NCBI GenBank assembly: GCA_022036555.1
Contig: CM039119.1
Location: forward strand, 2,666,001-2,730,000
Reading direction: 5' to 3'
Source: Microstegium vimineum
Lineage: Eukaryota; Streptophyta; Magnoliopsida; Poales; Poaceae
Length of the DNA stretch: 64,000 bases
Positions 56,508 through 64,000 of the stretch are shown in pieces. The position numbers and the translations under genes were made by a program. The notes under the pieces are model-generated. The model was not told the DNA's origin. It saw nothing but the letters and a program-made list of their open reading frames with translations, and did no database searches. Position 1 is the first letter of the stretch. Each line of letters starts with the position of its first letter.

Positions 56508-59039
56508 CTAGCAGTGAATGAAGAAGGGACACCTCCAGTGGTCCTTATGTCGAAGCCATTCCCGATGCTCCTCTTCTTGCCGACATCGCTCTTCACGTGA
56601 TTGCCGATAGTCTCGCCTTGGCTGCTTATGCGTGATTATAACACCAGGAGCCCTGTTGGCGCTGCTACCTTCATCGGTAACCTTCTTACCCTTTTTGTCA
56701 TCGGCAAACCTCCTTTCATCATGCTCAGTCACTTGATGGTTAGGATCTACCGATGAGTTCTTCCTGGCAGCTTCCGATGTCAGCACTTTAGTATTCCCAC
56801 TAGCTTCCACCATGTTGTTTGGAAACGGGTGCTGATCAATCTTCATCGGTTTCTGGACTTTAGAATTTTCAAACTTAATACATCCAGACTCAATCTCTGA
56901 CTGCAACTGCTGCCTGAATACTTTGCAGTCATTGGTACTGTGTGAGGTTGCATTATGCCACTTGCAGCACCTAATCTTCTTGAGCTCTTCGGCCGATGGA
57001 ATAACTTGGTTGGGCGCCAACTTGATTCACCCTTCTTGCAGTAATAAGTCAAACATCCTGTCGACCTTGGTGATGTCAAAGGTGAACCTTTCGGTTTCTT
57101 TCTGGCCGAACGGACAAGACACAGGCTTCTTATCCTTCACCCATTCGGCCGCATCGATGTTCAGCTCTTCATCTGACCCAGAATCTTCTTCCTGCCCGAT
57201 GAAGGTCACCTTCTTGTTCCAAGTCTTCCTGGGTTCAAAGGTTTTGATATCTTGATCGGCAATCCTTTGCATCAGATGACTTAGGCTTTCAAATTCTTGG
57301 GACGCATACTTATCCTTGATGTGCGGCAGTAATCCTTGGAAGGCCAAATCCTCCAGTTGCCGATCATCAAGTACCAGGATGTAGCACTTGTTCTTCACGT
57401 CCCGTAGCCTCTGAACAAAGCTTTCTACCAATTCATCATTGTGTTGCCTCATCTTGACCAAATCGGTAAGCTTCTTCTCATGTATGCTAGCGAAGAAGTA
57501 TTTATGAAATTGCCTCTCTAGATCGACCCATGTGATTACAGAATTTGGAGGCAGCGATATGAACCATGTGAATGCCGATCCAGACAACGATGAAGAGAAC
57601 AATCTCACCCTTAATTCCTCCCTGCTGACAGCTTCTCCGCACTGGATAATGAAGCGATTGATGTGCTCCATTGTTGATGTGTCGTCTTGGCCGGAGAACT
57701 TGGTAAAATCAGGCACTTTGTACCGATTTGGGAGAGGAATCAAGTCATATGCTGGAGGATACGGAGTCCGATAAGAATATGTATTGACTTTGGGTCTAAT
57801 GCCGAATTGTTCTTTCATAACTTTGGCAATCTTATCGGCCCAATATGCATCCTGCTCTTGCCGACTCATTGGCTGGTTGTTGATTGGTGGAGCCGCTGAT
57901 GCGCCTCTTGAAGATGATGCGGAGTAGTCACGGGTGCAGCACCAGTCATCTGAACACTATGCATCGGTTGATTTACCGATGGATAATTTTGCACACTTAG
58001 CAGATTAGGTTGATTCATCGTATTCATCGGTTGCTGTACCGATGGTCCACTTTGAGTGTTTGTTGGGCCTCCATAATGATATATTGACACACCAGGCTGT
58101 TGAGCTGGCGGCTGGTTGGCCCATCCAGGATTATAAGTCATCGGCATGTGACTTACCGATGGCTGATAGCTGACTGGAGTGTGTTGCTCTTGTATCCTAG
58201 AGCAATCAATCACCAAATTACCTTGATGTGTTGGTACTCCCGGCTTGATGACTCATCAGCATGGGCTGACTTCCAGTCACCATATTCTGTTGCATCGGCA
58301 CAAAGCTTGCCGATGGTGGCATCAGAGGTATCTTAGGAATTACTTGAAGGTCTTCTGATGGCACTTGCATAGTTGGAGAAGGCGCAGAGTAATGCATCAT
58401 AGGAGCCACTGGCTGTGACTGCGTTGCCGATGCCATAGAGCCCTTCCAAGCTGAGCTATCTCCCTGCACCAGATTAGAACCAGGAGATAGGTTTGAAGAC
58501 ATACCGTATCCCCACCAGTTAACGGGAGCTGGCTAACTCTGGATAGCAGGTCCTGGATTTGCCAACGCCACTGAATCTGTACTGAGCTTGGTGACGCTTT
58601 CAGGGTTCGGCCTTGGCGATGTAGCCACATCGGCAGACGGTTCCACCGGAGTGGAAGACGCCATTGGGGCTGCCGATGGCCCTATAGATGCCGATCCAGG
58701 TTGATGGTACATTGGTGCACGTCCTTCTTTGAATGATTGCATAACAACATTATAGACAGTATTGGACAGCACGCTAGAGTGGCTAATTAATGCTTGACTT
58801 AAAGCAGAATTAACCATCTCTTGTAGCTTACCAGGATTGGCGTCGTACGTGACCTGCCGTGGCAACAGTGGATCTTGCTTCTGGATTGCCTCGCCGCTCC
58901 TGCTTAGGCTGAAGGATTTCAGATATAACTGCTTGTATTCCTCCATAGCCCGCTCCATGGCCAGCTTCTGATCATCTTTTAGATCGGCCTCAGAGACTTC
59001 ACTGACGTTCCTCTGGTTAACGTCGGCGTTATCACCCAT
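56508..59039 (-). pseudogene. Tat-type gag, interrupted by stops and frameshifts
   Basis: It begins MGDNADVNQRNVSEVSEADL at 59039, followed by a long Gln/Pro/Met-rich region. The capsid-like gag domain at 57027-57869 has KVPDFTKFSGQDD, SSLSGSAFTWFISLP and LVESFVQRLRDVK. A zinc-finger-like CKWHNATSHSTNDC follows at about 56950. Lesions are TAG at 58533-58535, a frameshift near 58220, a shift back near 57880, TGA at 57027-57029 and TAG at 56508-56510. Several stops are one C-to-T or G-to-A step from sense codons in CG or CHG contexts. Confidence 0.8.
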
Positions 59040-59061
59040 GATAGATGTATAATTTTATCGT

Positions 59062-59081
59062 GTCCCACTGGGCGTGCCAAA
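59062..59081 (-). other. Primer-binding region of the Tat-type element
   Basis: The - strand TTGGCACGCCCAGTGGGACA lies five bases inside the 5' LTR boundary. It resembles the 'TGGC...' primer sites of Tat elements; the tRNA was not assigned. Confidence 0.45.
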
Positions 59082-59086
59082 AGAGG

Positions 59087-60179
59087 TGTTGACACAAAAA
59101 GCGTCAGGATCTGCGAACACCTCGAGCTTATACCCGAAATTCGATATCCGGAGGCGTGCCAGTAGATTTGACCAGTTAATCGACAAGGACGATAACTAGA
59201 ACAAGATTCAATCTAGACAACGACGATGCGCCTAGATGCTGAGATTGAGACTTGATCAGGATAACTAGAGCAGAGCTGAACGAGGCAACAACGATACGCC
59301 CGGATGCCAAAGCTCAGAGGTACTCCCACGCGGAACTTACAAGGATTTGACGGAGATCAAGGTGATGCAGCCCGTCGAAGCTTGAAGAACTCGTTGATAA
59401 GCTATAACTAATGCGATAAAGGGTAAATTGTGATAAAAGTAGAATAAGAGTAAATTGATTTGATTGATATTGGATTGATTCCTACACGCAACCCTTGGGC
59501 ACATATTTATACCACCGCATGGAGAGTTGTACAAAGACACGACTCGTATCCTTCCTAAAACAAACTCCTAACTTTAAGGAAACTGACTCGCGCAGGAGTC
59601 GGATCTAAAACAATAATATTATTTTCCTAAACAAACACACCTATTTTAAAGGAAAACAAACGACTCATGCAAGAGTCGGACTCAAACTACTATAATAATA
59701 CTGGCACAAAATCACCAGTTTCCTTATATCTTTCCTTCGATGGAAACTTTCCATCGGCAGATCCCTTCAACCCGCGACTTCCTTCTTCGGCCACCTGTAG
59801 TCCTCTGCTGACATCAAGCGCTAAGTCACCCTGTACTCATCGGCACCCTATGCCCATCGGCATCGGCAACACTTTCCCGATCGGCAACCTTGTACTAGTA
59901 ACTTGCCTTCACTAGTCAATCCCTATCAGCAATCGGCATCTGTAACATCTCCTCATCGACAATCGGTATCAGCAACTTTGCAGCTCAGACGACTTGACTT
60001 CACCGATTAACCCTTATCGGCAATCATCCTAGACTTCCAGCTTCCATCGGCAACACACTTAGTCACAACACACTCCCATCGGCAATACTGACTCATGATT
60101 TCCCGATGCCGATGGAAAACGTCCGCCGATCAACACAAGTCTTAGCTCATTTGATACGTGCCGAAAAACGGTGTCAACA
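59087..60179 (-). repeat. 5' LTR of the Tat-type element
   Basis: 1093 bp, same length as the left LTR. TATA GTATAAATATG at 59502-59512 on the - strand is the probable promoter of gag-pol. Confidence 0.9.
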
Positions 60180-60219
60180 ATTAGGATAACAACCTAACAA
60201 TGATCCTTATCATCTAACA
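60180..60219 (-). repeat. Ty1/copia 3' LTR, proximal part, with target duplication attag at 60180-60184
   Basis: The - strand begins TGTTAGATGATAAGG just after the G-rich tract GAGGGGGAG (60220-60232). The LTR continues at 47656 and below beyond the Tat-type insertion. Confidence 0.65.
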
Positions 60220-60543
60220 CTCCCCCTCAATCTTAGCCGCCAGCTAGGTTAAGATTGATTCTAAACCGTCGAAGTTGGTCAGCAGGAATTGCTTTGGTGA
60301 AACCGTCCACGAGTTGATCACCAAAATTGATGAATCTAATTTCCAGTAATTTGGTTGCAACACACTCTCTCACAAAATGGAAGTCAATCTCGATATGCTT
60401 GGTCCGATCATGAAAGCTGGGTTGGCAGAGAGATACTTAGCTCCCAAGTTGTCACACCAAAGTCGTGCAACTGAAGGACACCAAACCTGTAGCTCTCTCA
60501 ACAACTTTTGAACCCACATAATCTCAGCGGTGGTATTAGCTAG

Positions 60544-60548
60544 AGCCT
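60544..60548. repeat. Target-site duplication agcct, left copy
   Basis: agcct precedes TGTCGGGTAC; the same bases follow at 61866-61870. Confidence 0.75.
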
Positions 60549-60726
60549 TGTCGGGTACAAAGGTAAGGGTTACCCTAAACCCTTCAATAATTTAACGCTT
60601 AACATAGCAACCATTTTTAAGACAGGAACAAACCAACCGCTCAAGTTAGCAAAGAAGGGCCCATCACACGAAGGCCCCCTGCACCGGCGATAGCAACCAG
60701 TCGTGGGCCGGCCTTCTTCTGGAAAG

Positions 60727-60916
60727 ATGACGGACCAGGGTCGAACGAACGACCCCTCCGCCTCCACCTCGACGCCGAATAATGGACCAGGGATCGAACC
60801 AACGACCCCTCCGCCTCCACCTCGACGCCGAATGACGGACCAGGGGTCGAACGAACGACCCCTCTGCCTCCACCTCGACGCCGAATGACGGACGAGGGGT
60901 CGAACGAACGACCCCC
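60727..60916. repeat. 53-bp tandem repeat inside the solo LTR
   Basis: Three full units (starting 60727, 60779, 60832) and a partial fourth (60885). Each holds ggacca(g)ggg, cgaacgaacgacccctc and cacctcgacgccga. Confidence 0.75.
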
Positions 60917-61455
60917 GGACGGGAAGCTCGATCAGCCCAACTGCTCCCAGTATGGGTTAAAGGGAATCCGCCTAACGCCATGGGTGCCCACGACCGCAGT
61001 CAAATCCATCAACTCACCGCCATGTCCCGGACCCCCGTCAACTGTGCCGCCGCTGTAACCACGTCGCGAGTACGGACTTCGGAGGCGCCCCTCGAGCCTC
61101 GAGCAGGACAACCCTCGACGACGTCCTCAGGGATACGAAAAGGCCACGCAGGTCTCGACCCCTCCCCTCGACCGGGGGCTCGACCCCTACCTCCCACCAC
61201 ACCAGTATGGGGCCCGTCCCATCCGCCCCATCCCGCTTCAACTGTGGGACTCGCACCCACCTACAGAAAGACGACCCTGCTGTGCCGCGACATACCGCAA
61301 CATCTAGTCTACTGCCACCATGCCCCGGAGCACCGAAAGGACGGGAAGGCCACGCCGCCACAGTGATTGACGTCCCTTCGCCAACACTATGCCGCGGACA
61401 CACCTCCCATGCTACAACAGTTTAGGACCCTGTACCCTCGGGCCTCCCCTTGGTC

Positions 61456-61463
61456 TATAAAAG
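61456..61463 (+). promoter_or_regulatory. TATA box of the solo LTR
   Basis: TATAAAAG within tggtctataaaaggggatgc, a strong plant-type TATA. Confidence 0.5.
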
Positions 61464-61865
61464 GGGATGCCGAGATAGAAGAGGGGACCTTCTTTTCGGG
61501 CGACTCTGGCACAAACCCACATTCGCTCGGACACTTCTCACTCAGACATCAGCTCTGATCCTCACACTCCACACACCCCGTTGCTTGATCGACCCCTCAA
61601 GCAACCAACCGACCGCCTAGGATAGCTCTGCTAGCCCTAGGCCTCAGTTCATCCTGAGCACCCCCGTGTAAACCTGCTTGTACCCCCCTATACGAGCACT
61701 TCGGTGCAAGATAATACAATCTATCCTCCCCCGCTGGACGTAGGGCCTTCTTTGCTCGAACCAGGATAAATCTTGTGTCCTTCTTGCATCACATCTGGGA
61801 GAGGGAGCACGCAATATACAAATTTACTAGCCGGTGGTCTTGACCCCTGGGTCATAACACCGACA

Positions 61866-61870
61866 AGCCT
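61866..61870. repeat. Target-site duplication agcct, right copy
   Basis: Matches 60544-60548 and sets the right boundary of the solo LTR. Confidence 0.75.
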
Positions 61871-64000
61871 TATACTCCACCTCAATGCTAGACCTCGAGA
61901 CAGTAGCTTGTTTGCGTGCCATCCAGGAGATCAAGTTGTTGCCGAGGAACACTGCAAAGCCACCAGTGGACTATCGATCATCGACACAACCTTCCCAATC
62001 TGCGTCCGAGAAAGCATTGACCAACATGGAGTCTGATTTCTTGATCTTAAGCCCCAACCGCAACGTGCCACGGACATATCGCAAAATTCTTTTGACTGCA
62101 CTCCGATCTAATGAACTGTAGTAGATGCATGAAGGTATTGACAAACCTTGTTCACCAAATAGTATATGTCCAGCCATGTCAGTGTTAGATACTAGAGAGC
62201 ACCAACTATGCTCAGCACAACTAAGTTTTTCCGAGACAGACAAAGGAGTGTCGACTGCCTTGGACTGATCCATACCTGATCTGGACAGTACATCAGTAGC
62301 ATAACGTTCTTGTGACAACACCAAACCATCTGCTACTTTCTTGACTTCAATTCCTAGGAAATAGTGGAGATCACCCAAGTCCTTGAGAGCAAACTTGGCC
62401 TGCAGATCCTTGAGTAATGTAGCGGTGGCAAGTGGTGAAGAGCTATCCACAATGATATCATCGACATAGACCAAGACAAACATGTTGTAGCCTCCATTGT
62501 TATAGTAGAACAAGTGTCTGCCCTGGAAGCAACAAAACCGAGGGCTTGAAGCTTCTTGCAAAGTCGTGCATACCAAGCCCGAGGGCTTATTTCAAGCCAT
62601 AAAGAGCGTTGTCTAGTTTGCAAATGAAACTGGATGACTCTTGTCAACATATCCCAAGGATTGATGCATGTGGACTTCTTCCTCAAAAATGGCATGAAGG
62701 AAAGCATTTTGAACATCAAGTTGATGCAATGACTAGCCCTTTTTCAAAGCTATGGAAAGGATGAGTCGTATAGTAGCTGCTTTGACAACCGGGCTAAAAG
62801 TTTCTTCATAATCAATACTGTAATGATGTTTGAACCCCTTTGCCACAAGACGAGCCTTGTACCTGTCGATGGTGCCATTGGCCTTTTGTTTGATCTTGTA
62901 AACCCACTTGCAGCCCACTATATTTTTGCCTTTCGGACGAGGCACAAGGTGGCATGTTTGATTCTCCATTCAAGCTTGATATTCAGAATCCATGGCATCA
63001 CACCAATTTTTGTCACTCAGTGCAGCATAAGGTGTTGCAGGTTTGTCAGCAGCCCCAGTACCGTGTAACCCCCATCTCACTGTTCCATCAGTGTACCACT
63101 TGGGATGGCGAATGCCATGTTGAAGGTGAGTGAGCGGTCGATCCGACCGCTGAGCTGCAGAAGCAAGATTAGATGGGGTGGTCACAGACGATCCTGGATA
63201 GAGAATCTGTACAGTAGCAGGTGTAGTCGCGGGGACCCCGACCCCCGGATCCATCTGTGGTGTGGACGTCGGTGTGGTAGAGAGATGTGGCATGGGTGGC
63301 GTCGTAGATGATCCCGGGGCAGTGGGAGAACTCAGCGTGCCGTCGAGCGAGCCCGCCACGTTATCACTAAAGCCGATAGACGGGGGGATAGTTCCACCAT
63401 GGATCCCGAAGTGGATGTGCCTGCGCCGGTTGCCGTTGTCATGTCAACAGCAGGCAAATCGGCCTCGAGGTTGTTGTTGCTTCCCAGCGGGGGACACATG
63501 AAATATGACGACGCTGTCGTTGTTTGTGACCGGGTTAGAGCACCGTTTTCGCCCACATGTGTACCTTTTTCAACCACATAAGCGCTAGAGCTTGGCAAAT
63601 CGTTAGAGGCAAGAGAAAGAGTGCATTGATCAGGTAGATGTGGATCCCCACGGCTAGTGGATGGATTTAGGAAGATATCGGGTAGAAGCTCAACTTCTTT
63701 CCGAAGTAGGGCACCAGCATTGGGATGGAGACATGCAAAGGGAAAACATGCTCATCAAACACCATGTCACGGGAAATATAAACTCTTCTTTGCTTGGGAT
63801 CTAGGCATTTATATCCTTTGTGTAAGTTACTATAACCAAGAAACACACACTGTTTGGAAGGAAACTCAAGTTTGCGAGCATTGTAAGGGCAAAGGTTTGG
63901 CCAAACAGCACAACCAAAGACACGAAGGTGATTATAGTCTAGTTTTTCTCCAAAAAGACGCGCAAACGGTGTGACATGATTAATTACTTTGGACGGTAAT

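Larger units (their letters stand above)
47657..60179 (-). mobile_element. Tat/Retand-type Ty3/gypsy retrotransposon with antisense gene
   Basis: 12,523 bp with two 1093-bp LTRs (TGTTGACAC...GTGTCAACA), the 5-bp duplication attag, a G-rich polypurine tract and a tRNA-type primer site. Gag, protease, RT, dual RNase H and integrase are on the - strand. A 3.4 kb region between pol and the 3' LTR carries a spliced + strand gene. About 26 LTR differences were counted by eye, mostly transitions (about 2.4 percent), so it is clearly older than the chromovirus. gag-pol has several stops and shifts. Confidence 0.9.
60549..61865 (+). mobile_element. Solo LTR (1317 bp) of a Ty3/gypsy-type element inside copia RNase H
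   Basis: Begins TGTCGGGTACA and ends ATAACACCGACA, flanked by agcct on both sides. No interior or second LTR is present, and the copia reading frame resumes on either side. A + strand TATAAAAG at 61456-61463 and the end sequence ctagccggtggtc suggest + orientation. Confidence 0.75.
60220..64000 (-). pseudogene. Ty1/copia pol (integrase end, RT, RNase H), partial and decayed
   Basis: The element enters from the right edge. Integrase C-terminal region: HLRVFGCAVWP, FLGYSNLHKGYKCLDP and YISRDMVFDE at 63700-63990. A Pro/Thr-rich linker precedes RT (CKWVYKIKQKANGTIDRYKA, DYEETFSPVVK, catalytic YVDD near 62470, DLGDLHYFLGIEV). RNase H has FSDADWEGCVDDR, then a stop at 61971, then SRSSIEVEYKA; it is split by a solo LTR at 60549-61865 and resumes as NTTAEIMWVQKLLREL. 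The 3' end has the FVRECVAT-type tail and a polypurine tract at 60220-60232. Frame changes near 63690, 63340 and 62700 and a stop at 62970 are visible. Confidence 0.8.

Noticed and set aside
60727..60916. CRISPR-like regular repeat
   Set aside because: The units are directly adjacent without spacers and lie inside a plant LTR; this is an ordinary tandem repeat.

Overview
The window is plant nuclear DNA, almost certainly from a grass (Poaceae, probably a panicoid; the species is not identified). The reasons are CACTA transposons carrying the 'ctttagtcccgg' subterminal repeats typical of grasses, Ty3/gypsy and Ty1/copia elements with grass-type LTRs, a grass-type LINE, Stowaway-like MITEs, spliced genes with GT-AG introns, and a four-member array of a grass gene family related to the N-terminal (Rx-N) domain of disease-resistance proteins. 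There are no bacterial features, tRNAs, rRNAs or CRISPR arrays that I can support.

Host genes. Four related + strand genes form a dispersed tandem array: copy 1 at 1-1281 (cut by the window edge, one frameshift), copy 2 at 11486-12263 plus 25889-26725 (split by a 13.6 kb retrotransposon), copy 3 at 32102-33517 (open but C-terminally truncated) and copy 4 at 45259-46815 (intact, 518 codons). Copies 2 and 3 share promoter, 5'UTR intron, coding and 3'UTR sequence and are recent duplicates. Copies 1 and 4 resemble each other more. Between copies 3 and 4 lies a nine-exon cytochrome P450 of the CYP87A type on the - strand (34601-38827), with one apparent 1-bp deletion at the start of exon 2.

Mobile DNA fills the rest. 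1599-8760 is a decayed L1-type LINE (- strand) flanked by an 11-bp target duplication. 12264-25883 is a very young Tekay/Del-type chromovirus (- strand) with two 3632-bp LTRs, a gcaac target duplication, broken gag and protease, an open pol with chromodomain, and an intact extra ORF upstream of gag. 27349-30350 is a CACTA-like remnant interrupted by a small non-autonomous LTR element (27827-29513), whose relative lies at 43600-44531. 39002-39455 is a small CACTA element directly upstream of the P450 TATA box. 40263-43468 is a CACTA deletion derivative carrying a GRF zinc-finger gene, a transposase N-terminus and a Ulp1-like protease remnant.

The right end is a nest. A Ty1/copia element (- strand, running off the right edge) was hit in its 3' LTR by a 12.5 kb Tat/Retand-type Ty3 element (47657-60179), and in its RNase H region by another LTR element now reduced to a solo LTR (60549-61865). 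The Tat-type element carries dual RNase H domains and a spliced gene in antisense orientation (49162-52020) that encodes a plant-mobile-domain protein and has its own TATA box.

The items most worth following up are the antisense plant-mobile-domain gene, the dense ATCGGCA motif in the Tat-type element, the extra ORF of the chromovirus, the CACTA derivative, and the decay series within the Rx-N gene array. All coordinates, target duplications and lesions were read by eye; no alignment or database search was run.
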